The notes below the pieces were generated by a model. That model saw only the letters and a program-made list of their open reading frames with translations, had not been told where the DNA came from and searched no databases. Positions 22,301 to 33,500 of a stretch of 64,000 bases of DNA are shown here, one piece after another. Origin of the DNA: Branchiostoma belcheri (lineage: Eukaryota > Chordata > Leptocardii > Amphioxiformes > Branchiostomatidae); NCBI RefSeq assembly GCF_001625305.1, contig NW_017803246.1, positions 64,314-128,313 of the forward strand, given 5' to 3'. Numbering within the stretch: the stretch's first letter is position 1; each line of letters begins with the position of its first letter. Position numbers and translations under genes: made by a program.

Positions 22301-23734
22301 GACAGTTTGACTCACCTGATCTGACAGCCAGGCTGGTTTCAGTTCTGAAGAATGTTCCCTGTCTGAGGGCGCTGGATCTGTCATACACAAAACTAACACC
22401 ATCATCACTCCAGCCACTTGTGCAGGGGTTCAGACACATGTCTCTGTTGGAGGAGCTGGATCTTTCTGGGAACCCTGACCTTGGTGATTCTGGGATGGAA
22501 GTCCTACAGGTTGGGCTGTCCAGCGTTCCACACCTGGCTGTACTCTGTCTTAGGTTTGTCAGGATGACAGCTGTGGGCATGTCATCCCTGGCTTCCTACA
22601 TCATGCACCACCTAGTGGGACTGACAGAACTGGATATAAGTAATAATGAGATTGGTGCCACTGGGCTGGAATCTCTCACCACCGTCCTCCACACCTTCAC
22701 TGCCATGCAGGTGTTGTGCCTGAGTAAGACCGGTATCAGCCCCACAGGCATGCGCACACTGGTCCCTGCACTGTGTAAGTTAACCAGACTGATCAAACTG
22801 AACATTAGTGATAATGCCATAGGAGACCCCGGGCTGGAATGCCTGGCTGCTATCCTCCACCACCTCACAGCCATGAAGGTGTTGGTTCTCAGTGAGACAG
22901 ATATCAGTGACAGGGGAATATCATCCCTGATCAAAGCTCTGCCTCACCTGGTGCAATTACAGGTGTTGGATGTGAGCTGGTGGAATAACATAGGAGACTC
23001 AGGGATTGTCTCACTGGTGCAAACACTCTGCCAGCCCAGCAGTTTGGACATGGAACAAAACCCACCTGGTGACAAGAGTCTGACCACAGCCCCTCACTGT
23101 AACACCACACTACAGGAGCTGGACTTTGGGAGGAATAGGGGAGTAACAGGAGTCGGACTGGGGAGGGTCGCACAGGTCATCAGCACACTGCCGGCACTGA
23201 CCAGGCTGGACATGTCTTGTCACTGGGACAAACCTACACACCTGTCTGACACCGCTGCCATGGATCTGGCCGAGGCTCTACCCAGACTCCCTGCCCTGGA
23301 GCAGCTGGACCTGGAGTACATCTCCATGGAGCCTGCAGGGTTCCAGGCTGTGGTGCAGGCTGCTGAGGAACACCCAACACTGGAGACGTTGAGGTGAGTT
23401 CTATTGGTTATCCTATAGGCATGCTCTACTCCAGTCCAGGGTAACATAAAAGGGAGTCACTAATTAATGAGATGTTGAGTATTTGATAGAACTCTAAATT
23501 GATATGTGGGAATTGATGATATGTGTAAATTGTCCTTTTCAAGGCTGCACTATTTGCACAGTCATTTTGATAAATTTACCTTACTTGGCTAATACTAATA
23601 GATACACAAGTGTTCTGGTACACATACTTCAATAATTACCTTCGCCAAGAAGGTTATGTTTTCAGTAGCGTTTGTCTGTTACCTTCGCCAAGAAGGTTAT
23701 GTTTTCAGTAGCGTTTGTCTGTGTGTGTGTGTGG

Positions 23735-23765
<31 letters not shown>

Positions 23766-24852
23766 GTTTAGCAAGATAACTCGAGAAGCAGTGGATGGAT
23801 TGGTATGAAACTTGGTAGGTGGGTAGGACTTCATGAGACCTAGAAATGATGAGATTTTGGACCCCCTGGCGGCTTTCCTAGGTACTGCAGCTGAACTTCC
23901 GGTTTTGATATCTCATGTTCTGGACATGCTAGGGTCACGAATTTTGGTTGGTAGATAGCTCTTGGGGTAGGGAAGAAGTGACATGAGTTTGGGTCCCCTA
24001 GCGCCTTGTTCTGGAACTGCAGGAGCAGTTGTTGAAAAAAATTTGAAGGACGATAACTCAAGAACCGGCTGACGTATTGTCGTGATTTTTGGTATGTAGG
24101 TAGTTGAAGTGATGCTTGACATAATCAGATGGCAATTATGCAAATCAGGAGCTAATTTGCATAATTAACGAGGAAATTCTATAAATCTGATTTGTTCGAT
24201 AATAGAACTATGAAACAGTTGTGACATCTACTTGAGAACGAGAAAAACATCTGAGGATATAGATTATGTAAATGAGGACCTAATTTGCATAATTAATGGC
24301 AAATTCTTATAATTCCATAGTTGTAACTGCTGCACCCCGAATTTCATACTTGCCACATTTGGAAGTTAAGTGAAGGTGAACATTAATATACATAATTTAT
24401 TCAAATCATGACCTCATTTGCATAATTTATGAGGAAGTGCTATAATAGCCTTTTTGTTATGATAAGGCTGTCATTGGGTGGAGAATATGATCAACTGATA
24501 TAATCCATGCAAATGAGGCTCTTATTTACAAAATCAATGATTAAAATTGTAGAATTCGTCACCCGCAAGGGTTAACATCTTTTGGCGAAGGTATGAGATC
24601 ATCGAACTCTTGTTATGTATGTGCCCATTTTACATGTAAGTGTGCATTAACCAATATGGCACCAAATAATTTATGAATCTACGAATCAGTAGTTTTACCA
24701 ACATATTCTGTAGTTAAAGTTATAATTATAACAATATTATGTTAACCGTTGTAATTAAGCAACTCTGTTTTCCATTTCACATATACAGGTACGATAGGTA
24801 TAGAGTCCCTGAGGGAGCGGACACCACAGCCAGCTGCCTGGTGCTGGTCTGA
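18134..24852 (+). CDS. NLR-1: glycosyltransferase-NACHT-LRR receptor
   Basis: Predicted cytosolic pattern-recognition receptor with a fused GT-B glycosyltransferase domain. Exons: 18134-19373 (leader plus GT4-like domain), 19819-19911 (31 residues, no known domain), 20176-20226 (linker EVPVPVGAAGTESSSVT; 20241 is an alternative donor), 20564-23393 (NACHT plus LRRs), 24789-24852. Phases agree (1,1,1,2) and the total is 4278 nt, about 1425 aa. NACHT motifs: Walker A GEAGGGKTT (Lys near residue 552), Walker B VLFLLDGYDEL, and ITSRPSA sensor-like strand. About 12 leucine-rich repeats of the ribonuclease-inhibitor type follow. Small exons 2 and 3 rest only on open phase-1 frames with good splice sites; exon 3 is supported by a near-identical copy in NLR-4 and a diverged one in NLR-2. 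It is the first of four tandem paralogues. The ligand is unknown. Confidence 0.8.
20564..23393 (+). CDS. NLR-1 NACHT-LRR exon
   Basis: A single 2.8-kb exon, phase 1 in and phase 2 out. It starts after a TTCTATTCCAG acceptor with DLFQESVKRYYELKLTHF. NACHT covers roughly the first 330 residues, then a helical region, then LRRs from about residue 600. The segment after HIMGFSP (21210-21390) is unlike the other copies (EYFIITQNPELGEEFIRRYF), although both flanks are nearly identical, which points to gene conversion. Confidence 0.88.
23638..24592. mobile_element. Inverted-end repeat element in NLR-1 last intron
   Basis: The ends ACCTTCGCCAAGAAGGTTAT and TTTTGGCGAAGGT are complementary at the tips (ACCTTCGCCA / TGGCGAAGGT). 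The first about 43 bases are tandemly duplicated, followed by a (GT)n run at 23721-23764. A shorter copy is at 50015-50426. No coding capacity was recognised. Confidence 0.7.
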
Positions 24853-26000
24853 GTTCCCAACATGGCGACCTGTTCTGTACATTTCCTCAGCTCAGGTCAG
24901 TATTGCATTATAAATTATATATAGTTATAATTAACTAATTATTCCAACATGTTAGGGACATTGATACAGAACTAATTTTGTTTCTATTCAGCTGCCAAAA
25001 AAATACAACATAAAACTTTTGTTGTATTAATGTATGTGTATAATATATTTCTGAAACAGCACATTTATATCATATATTATATATTTTGTATTGTATATTA
25101 TATTGTATTGTTTCAGACAGACAACACCCGCTCAGGATGACATGAATCAAACAATCCGGTTTTAGGACCAAATTCACTCAGGATGAGGACATGAGATGAT
25201 CTACATGTAAGATATGTTATTAATACATGTAGATTGATAACCAAGTGTAAATATACAAGTACTGTACTACATGTATATCTTATGTGGCTGTATCTATCAG
25301 TGTGTGGATTTTGCTTTCTTTGTAACAAATCAAAATTGTGTAACAAAGAACGCAATATCCATTAATATAGCAACCAGATGAACCTATGCAAGAGTGTATA
25401 TAGTATGTACTAATGTATCAAGATTATTTTTGTAATCTTTGCTGTATCTGCATATATTGGAATGATTTGGGATTAAGAAAGATCCTAGTATTCAATGATA
25501 TTCCAACCTGATGAAATTGTGCAAGACTGTGTGTACATACAATGTCATGTAAATGTGTTCTGCATATTCTTATACGTAATATTTGCTGTATCTGTATTTC
25601 TGATGAAATTGTTCAAGAGTGTATACATACATTTATCAGGATATTCTTATAATATTTGTTGTATCTGTATTTCTGTATGTTTTAAGATGATACATGTGAA
25701 AGCTTCGGCCTTTTGCTCAACTGTAAATCTGCTTATGGAGGGTAAAGGACTGTCAGAGGTGCCCCGTTGTCACTCAGGAAACATTTACCATCATTCCACC
25801 CAACATCTGCTTGGAGACCTCATCCAATTTCCATGACAATATTGTGACATTTAACTTATCTGCTTATATGATAACATTTTGATACCAGGGAACATATTAA
25901 TAATAAAGGGGGATCTGCAAAATATAGATTGGAGTGGTGAAACAATATATGCCTATCAAATATTATCATATTGACTGAAATAGTCTTAATAAAAAGTGTT
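24853..26000 (+). other. NLR-1 3' UTR with a spliced intron, and 3' flank
   Basis: The sequence after the stop (CAACATGGCGACCTG...CTCAG) is conserved in all four genes and ends at a GTCAGT donor at 24895. A TTGTTTCAG acceptor at 25116 precedes a conserved ACAACACC-GCTCAG tract. This predicts a 3' UTR intron 43 bases after the stop. Possible poly(A) signals (AATAAA) occur near 25902 and 25987. The true end is not known. Confidence 0.5.
25376..25690. repeat. About 130-bp tandem repeat in NLR-1 3' flank
   Basis: Units carry CCAACCTGATGAA, TGCAAGAGTGTATA and TAATCTTTGCTGTATCTGCA. The same array occurs after NLR-2 (37188-37500), so it predates the gene duplication. Confidence 0.65.
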
Positions 26001-26271
26001 TGAAAAGTCAAAACTTTATATGATTTGTTCAGCACAGCGCTATGAATATCTTAATCTGCAAGATATGTTTATAATAACAAGTTTGTATTAGAATCACTCA
26101 TTCCATTGAGATTGGAATCTATGGCATCCATGAATACACACAAATCCTACTTTGCTAACTTTTCTTGGCATTATTAACATGAGCTTCACGCCTCTGGTTT
26201 TGTCAGCACTATCAAGGGTTACAAATACACACTCGTGTTCACAAATACAAGAAGGTCGTTCCCATGGTAAC

Positions 26272-27160
26272 GTTAGCCTCTACCAGGCTTCGGGAGACGG
26301 CTGGAAAGAGTAGAAATCGGTCGCCCAGAGTAGAAATTGTCACACCCGAGTGTGGTTAAACGTACTGTCTGGTGGACCAACTCCCTCGGCATGATATCTC
26401 TCTATTTGACCAATTTTTGCTCTTTCCAGCCGCCTCCCGAAGCCTGGTAGAGGCTAATAGTAACGTGTCAGGTAGAACACAAGTGACCCCAGTCAGCCGT
26501 TTGGTGTCCGGACAAGTCTAACTCTTGCATCATCTTGCATCATACTTTTCTTTCCAGCCGCCTCCCGAAGCCTGGTAGAGGCTAATAGTAATGTGTCATG
26601 GGGAACACAAGTGACCCCAGTCAGCCGTTTGGTGTACGGACAAGTCTAACTCTTGCATCATCTTGCATCATACTCTTCTTTCCAGCTGCCTCCCGAAGCC
26701 TGGTAGAGGCTAATAGTTAAAGAATGTTTCGATATTAGGAACTACATGTTAGAGAATAGTTAAACCTTTATTGTTATCACGGATATATACTCTGTACGCA
26801 ATTTACCACATACATATATTCTGTACGTAGAATGAAGATATTCATACATGTAGTTAACTTTGTTAGATCTATACCTCTGTTAAATCTTAAGTTGTACAAG
26901 GCCATACAAAGTCCCAGTACTTTTTGTTGTGTCAATAAAGAATCTAAAATCTAACGTGTCATGGGGAACACAAGTGAACCCAGTCAGCCGTTTGGTGTAC
27001 GGACAAGTCTAACTCTTGCATCATCTTGCATCATACTCTTCTTTCCAGCCGCCTCCCGAGGCCTGGTAGAGGCTAATAGTAAGGTGTCATGGGGAACACA
27101 AGTGACCCCAGTCAGCCGTTTGACGTCCGGACAAGTCTTGCATCATCAGCGTTTGTGCCA
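26272..27160. mobile_element. Inverted-repeat element with tandemly amplified right end
   Basis: The left end GTTAGCCTCTACCAGGCTTC at 26272 is the reverse complement of the right end GAAGCCTGGTAGAGGCTAA at about 26440, giving a roughly 190-bp element. The right end plus about 100 bases of flank (ACACAAGTGACCCCAGTCAG, CTCTTGCATCATCTTGCATC) is then repeated near 26560, 26690 and 27047. A single unamplified copy with CpG-rich flank is at 38796-39110. Confidence 0.7.
26714..26953 (+). mobile_element. Non-LTR retrotransposon 3' fragment
   Basis: About 240 bp inserted in the repeat array above. It ends TGTGTCAATAAAGAATCTAA, a poly(A)-signal-like tail followed by a short tandem repeat (ATCTAAAATCTAA), typical of CR1/L2-like 3' ends. 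Family assignment is tentative. Confidence 0.4.
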
Positions 27161-27264
27161 TGTACACCGTGCGGCCGCAGGTGAGACCAAAGAAGGAGAC
27201 ACCTGACGCGCCGGGTACCTGGCGGACGTGCGTCGGTAAGAACGACATGACACAAAAGACCCAG

Positions 27265-28345
27265 GCACTGAAATGATGAGATTGAGCATCCATCAGTTTC
27301 ACTCCAAAATACAACTTTTCTTTACAAAACAGTCCTAAAGGCCCATGAACTTTGGCACAAATCCGTTCACTGTGGATGATAGAGAGGGAGATTTTAGAAC
27401 AATTTCTACTTGAGTCTAACACTACACCAGAGGCTCCGCCCCAGAGGCGCCGCCAAAAACTTGCCCTCAGGTGGCACCTTCACGGAACAGTCCATTTTCT
27501 TCACCTCACGGGGGTCAAAGGAAGATTGTGTTTAATTAATAGCTAATTAACCAATCTATTAAATCAAAGACCATATAAGATACAATAGTATGCTTTTAGC
27601 ACACGTAAATATTTGCTTATTTTGCAAAGGTTATTATTTTTCGCCTTTTCACTCGAAAGCACCCCCATTGTCGAATAAACTGTTCCCAGTTCCAAGATGG
27701 CGAAGAGGAAGTAAAAAGTTCCGGAAAGTCGGTTCCAAAAGTTGAAGGAAGTTTTCCGGTGACATCCATGAAGAAAGTAAGTACAGATCCCGTCTGTCGA
27801 CTGTTCAGTGTTTCAGGATCCACCAGATATGTGTGATTTGTCGGCAATATCGTGTCGAGAAGAGAGATCAGAAAAAAAAAACTGCTGAGTTCTACGGTAC
27901 TTTACGGTCGTAACTTTTCTTTGTTTGCTATCTAGATTTGCGGTAAAATTAGGACGAACAATCAGTTAAAAAGAAAGTTACCCATGAGTTTTTAAATCTA
28001 GCAAACTCAAATTCAACTACAAAGCTATATTTTCCTACAAGTCACTGGAAGGGACGAAACCAAAAGGTTGAAAAGAACTACTGCTATACATACTAACTGT
28101 TTTGGCGCCTGCCCCCCCCCCAAAAAAAATTACTAAATATGATGACACCATCTCACACGCTCGGGTAACGTAACTAACGTTATTTTTGTTCTGAGATTAA
28201 ACGATACTGAAACAAATTATCTCCACCTGATTATAAATGATAAATACTAAAAATCAGGTATTTACCCCATCACTATGGAAACTATGACCAAATCCTAATT
28301 TGCATACTGTATCTTGTGTATACTGTAAATCCATTTAATACTAGA
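27265..28345 (+). repeat. Segmental duplication, copy upstream of NLR-2
   Basis: Collinear with 39897-40990 at high identity (for example TTTGGCACAAATCCGTTCAC and AGGCGCCGCCAAAAACTTGC). It contains candidate 5' exon copy B at about 27690-27776, with AAGATGGCG, the conserved CGGTTCCAAAAGTTGAAGG tract and ATGAAGAAA before GTAAGT. Confidence 0.85.
27690..27776 (+). promoter_or_regulatory. Candidate NLR-2 promoter / 5' exon (copy B)
   Basis: Paralogue of 15284-15375. It carries CCAAGATGGCGAAGAGG (YY1-like), the conserved tract, and ATGAAGAAA ending at 27776 just before GTAAGT. It lies 2.8 kb upstream of the NLR-2 start exon, the same spacing as in NLR-1. Confidence 0.45.
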
Positions 28346-28378
28346 AAGGCCAATATTTGCTTTGGAGCAAATACAGCG

Positions 28379-29054
28379 ATGGGTTCACCACATTTTACCA
28401 CATGGCAGGGAAAGAATGAGAAACACAAGGGAAAACAATGATTTACATTGATATAACTATAATATGATGTAACATACAACTAAAACAACAGTTGGATAGC
28501 TATTCCCTACTTTATTGGTTGGGATTTTTAATTGCATAATGCAAACTGTTGATTTTCAAAATAAAAAAAAAAAACGTTCATGCCCCGCATTCCAATGCTG
28601 GAGCAGAAAAGCTTGAAATACCTACCAAAACACTTGAATAAAGACATACTGTCAGTATGGAAATGCTCAGTGTGCAGGTGTTAATCAAGTTAAATTCCAA
28701 CAGCCAATCAGCAAGAAGTATAGAGGAAAGCTGCATGCCTATTGGTTGATGCCCTGCATTCCATTGTGATGACTCATGACCAGACGTGGTAAACATGGCA
28801 CACTAACACAGTAATACATTAGCTATAATACAGCCAAAAAACTCAAATAAAACCATTCTAAAAGCCTGTATCACAAACATTTAAAAAACGCCTAGGGGTA
28901 TTTGCCCACTGTACCTCCATACCAAATTTCAGGACCTTAGGCCCTAAAATGAAGAAGCTGAATCCATTTAAAAAATGGCAGGAGGAGAAGGAGAAGGAGA
29001 AGGAGGAGGAGGAGAAGAAACATCAGAAAAAGCTTCGTGGTGTGGTGAACCCAT
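28379..29054. mobile_element. 676-bp inverted-repeat insertion
   Basis: Starts ATGGGTTCACCAC and ends GTGGTGAACCCAT (13-bp inverted repeats). The region 28345-29056 is missing from the otherwise collinear NLR-3 upstream copy (near 40990), which supports an insertion. It ends with a purine-rich (GGA)n tract at 28980-29020. Confidence 0.55.
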
Positions 29055-29135
29055 AAATATGCGGTTAGAAATTACTAGTACATCAATTGTTACTTAAGCT
29101 ACAAGATATTGTTTCACACACCTGTTATGCTGTCC

Positions 29136-30514
29136 CAGGTGTTGTTACCACATACCTGACACACACCTGTCCCAGGTGTTGTTACCACATACCTGACACA
29201 CACCTGTCTGTTCCAGGTGTTGTTACCACATACCTGACACACACCTGTCCTGTTCCAGGTGTTGTTACCACATACCTGACACACACCTGTCCCAGGTGTT
29301 GTTACCACATACCTGACACACACCTGTCTGTTCCAGGTGTTGTTACCACATACCTGACACACACCTGTCTGTTCCAGGTGTTGTTACCACATACTGTAAG
29401 TCTCTTTAGATTCGCGGGGCCTAAAGTTCGCGGTTTCGGGAAAATGGACAGTCCGCGGTATTTTTAGATTCGCGATTTCTCCTTGGCTATTTTTCAAACA
29501 AAAATTTGTAAAGTGTATATTTAAAATAATAAAAGTTCGTGTTCCGGCATTTATCTCCTAAAACGCGGCGCAAAAATTTGTTTCGTGCACCGCGCGAGAC
29601 TGCCGGCGGTAAAGCTGACGATCGATCTGACGCACGTGTAAACAATTTTCTTTGTTCGGAAATAAGCGCTAAAATGCTATTTTCCACGACTACACATCGA
29701 TACTCTAGTGAAGAAATGCATAATCGAAAGAATATATATATTACTAAGCAAATTTATGCCGTCTACGGCGAGATTTTGAACCCGGAAGTATGCAAAGGTC
29801 GCCTTCGGTTTTGTAGGCCCACGGTGAGCATTTCTATCCAGCAAAACAAGAAGAAGAAAAAAACGCCCGCAAAGCAGGGCGCAAAAGCTAACCAACTAAC
29901 ATTTCCCAGGTACCAGCCGTTATATTTTTCATAAAAATACTTGTAGATATGCCCAATGTTCCCGCAATTTTCAAGCGCCCGGGCGCGCATGGCCGGCGAT
30001 CTGCACGCATAGATTTTTTTCGGCGGTACACGGTTGACACGGTCAGTGCCGCAGTATCGCGATTCGGTGTCTCATAATATTATAATTTTTTGACATCAGT
30101 ATAACTTAAAAAAAAATTTTGGTACTCAACATTTGCTAAGAATAAAGTTGATTTGCAGTGATTTGTGAATCGCGTGTGTTTGTGTTTCGCTTACCGTCGT
30201 GAATGCATGTGGGGAGGGGGGCGTACTTACGCAAAACATATTCGCGGGGAAATAGATTCGCGGTACAAAGGTCCCCGCGAATGCCGCGAATCTAAATATA
30301 CCGCGGAAATTTGTAGACTTACAGTACCTGACACACACCTGTCTGTTCCAGGTGTTGTTACCACATACCTGACACACACCTGTTCCAGGTGTTGTTACCA
30401 CATACCTGACACACACCTGTCTGTTCCAGGTGTTGTTACCACATACCTGACACACACCTGTCTGTTCCAGGTGTTACCACATACCTGACACACACCTGTC
30501 TGTTCCAGGTGTTC
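29136..30514 (+). repeat. 41-bp minisatellite upstream of NLR-2, interrupted
   Basis: Six to seven units at 29136-29393 and four to five units at 30325-30514 of the same CAGGTGTTGTTACCACATAC unit, including shortened 36-base variants lacking TCTGTT. The array is split by the element at 29394-30324. Confidence 0.95.
29394..30324. mobile_element. 931-bp TA-flanked inverted-repeat element inside the minisatellite
   Basis: The ends CTGTAAGTCT and AGACTTACAG are perfect inverted repeats, with flanking TA on each side. The uninterrupted minisatellite reads CATACCTG at this point, so the empty site is known and the target duplication is TA. Near both ends lie GATTCGCGG / CCGCGAATC motifs. This fits a Tc1/mariner-type non-autonomous element. 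A 131-codon open frame (29539-29934) has no recognised domain. Confidence 0.8.
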
Positions 30515-30549
30515 CTATAATGCTGATGTAGCTGACACCTGTGTGAGTC

Positions 30550-33500
30550 ATGGCTGAGGGCCAGGGGGCGGCTGGGTGCTCAGGTGAAACTTTATCCATA
30601 TGCTTTTTTTAATCACACAACAATAAGCTTTAGCGAGTTGGTGTCAGCCTCTAAAATCTAGCCAAACACCTGAAACCTTGGATACCAGCAATTACTACAA
30701 ATATTGCAGTCGTAACACTCGCCCGCCTTACCATTAACTCATTTTCCTTGTTGAAAAATGTAACAAATGGGGAGATCCTTCCTGCTTACAGATGGAGTCC
30801 AGATGTTTTCTTAGTAGCTCTAAGTTAACTGCCGTTCTAGCCTTAATGTTTGGTGCTGTAGAAGGTTATTAACAAATGCCAGCATCTACAACTGCAAATG
30901 ACAAAGCAATGGAAGAAAAACCCACTAAAGTATCATACTTCATACATAATACTGGTTATATTCATGTCATCATGCAATGCCCTTAAATGTTACAGCTGAT
31001 GTGCAGAAATATTTTGACAAAGTCATCAAAGGCGTCAGCTACAAGTGGGACGACCTGGCCCGGAAGTTAGGGTTCAACGAGAACAAAATAAAAGGAATCA
31101 GGACAGATGAGACATTGAAGCCTGATCAAGACCACAGGTGCAGAGAAGTGCTGCACAGGTGGAGAAACAGGGAGGGAAGGGAGGCTACTCTACAGGTTCT
31201 GAAGCAGGCACTTATCGACATTGATGAACGGGCCACTGCAGAGAGTTTGGAAGGTGCGTTTACCAGTTTTCTTATTATAATAGATTCAGATTCTCAGTCC
31301 ACATGATGCTGTAACGATTCGGCTAAAAGGTCTTGACCCATCGGCCAGGTCAGCTGGTAGCACCTATGAACCCCCCACAGTTACAACACCGTTGTGTTTA
31401 GTGCTACTTTAAAATGGAAGTTTTCCCATTACATCTCTAGCTTGATGTTATCCTTGAACCAATTCTGTTTTACGATACTGTAACATATGTGTAAGATGAA
31501 GATATATTTAGAGTGAGAGACTTTGAGAATGACACTACCAGATAGATAAGGAATGAGATGCTACTACAGATTCCAAAGATTGTGATACTGATAGTTGTAT
31601 TTATCACACAGAACTTTTGAATGCCCATATAGCATGTATAGTGACAATCTATAGTCTCAGTGCAGCAAAAGAATATGGAAAGAAAACAACCATTATTGTA
31701 CAAAGTTAAAAGACTATTCTATATTTCCTGGTCCATACCTAACGTACATGTATTGCTCATCCATGCATGCAGAGTTACAGGAGCTACAGCCATCCACAAG
31801 CAAACTTAAAAGGAAGGAAGAACATCGGGAACAAACCCCTGGACAGAAGTCGAAGAAACCGAGAACTGAATCTGATTCTGAAGATGGGGAATCTCACGAG
31901 GAAGGTAAGGCCACAGCAAGTAAATTTTATGGATGACATCCTCTGCAGACTCCAAATCTAATGCGAGCGGGCGGAAAAAAAAACAAGGCGGGCCGAAAAA
32001 AACAAGGTTCCTAAATATTAAAATTTTGACTCAATCATTGTACAAATGGTTTTTACTCAGTGGCAACATCATATATACACAGCCAACATCACATATCACT
32101 GTATTAAAGTAGTACACAAAACTTTTTCTTGTCTCCTCCCTGCATAGTTATCTGCCATCCACCTTCCGGCATGGCAACGGACATCTTTGCCCATTTTTGG
32201 CATGTTGACCACTGTCAGAAGGCAACAAAATTTCTTTTTTTTTTTCAAAATTAGGCGAAAATTAATGCGCGCACTGATGTCATCCATAAAAATTACTTGC
32301 TGTGGCCTAAGAGATAATTCAAGAAAATGTTGGTCATCCCTTATATGTCAAAGGCTCTTGAGTTAGTTATATTTTATCAGTTTGATCCATGTAATCTGGG
32401 TCACGATGATGTTGTTGTGTTCACTGTGGATGTTGATGTATTGTCGCAGCGCAGCAACACAATATTATATGCAGTATTTTATTTTCTCAGGTAATTCGTA
32501 TTGCTTGATTTGTCTTTTTTCATTTACTGACCATCTAACTATTGCCAAACATATTACGGTGTTCCATGAATAAAATTCCAAAGCAAATGTCGGCCTTTCT
32601 AGTTTAATTTGTATCTTGCATATCATCATTCTCAATATCAAAATAGAAAATAAAACATGTATTATTTTCACTTTGATTTGTGTAAAACAAAGCTGGCAGG
32701 AAAAAAAGCCTGAAGAATAAAATCACTGAAAGATCAAACTTCCACCTTTGACAGATTCTAGAATGTTCTGGTCTCTGAAGTTTGAGGTTTTAAGAGAAAC
32801 AATAATAAAAAAAAACATGATTGAAACTGTTCCTTATGAGTGTTCGGAAAAAATGGTACTACCGTGTAATCCTTTTGTGTTCTATTTTATCACTGGCAGT
32901 GGCATTTCCAGTTGAAGCTGCAGGAACAGACGTTAATCTGACAGGTGGGAATGATAATTGACATCAAAAATGATAGGAAGTATCATTTATGTTAAACTTT
33001 CCACTGTCAATAAGTTTTGTTTTATTAAGGTTTAGCTTTATATTTACATGACTGTGCCCCAGCAAACTGCAAACTCATGGACTGATGAAACAGGAACATT
33101 AATTTTGTTTCGATATGTCGTTTCTATGAGAAGTTATGAGCCTTTAAAATTCAATAAAAATTGGTAAAAAAAAGTGCAATGTTTACATTTAAAAACCTGT
33201 CAAATATTCAGATTATATATTTGAGCCTGTTTCACGCTTTCATCTGACTTTTTTTATCATTCTCTACATTTTAAGCTTTAAATCATAAAAAAGTCTTACA
33301 AAAGTGTCCTTTGTATTCCAGATTTGTTCCAGAAGTCTGTGAAGAGGCGCTATGAGTTGAAACTGACTCACTTCAAGCCTCTGATCTGGAATGACAACTT
33401 CACACTTAGCCTCAGTGACATCTTCACCCAGTTAGAGTTGATACAAAAATCAAAACATAAAAGGTCAGAATCAATGAGGGGGGAAGAGAGGAAAGAACTT

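Noticed and set aside
29087..29467. 126-codon frame with repeated CCYHIPDTHLSVPGV units
   Set aside because: It is the 41-bp minisatellite read in one frame; the element insertion and unit-length variants show no protein constraint.
29539..29934. 131-codon frame inside the TA-flanked element
   Set aside because: No transposase motif or other domain, and biased composition; the element looks non-autonomous.
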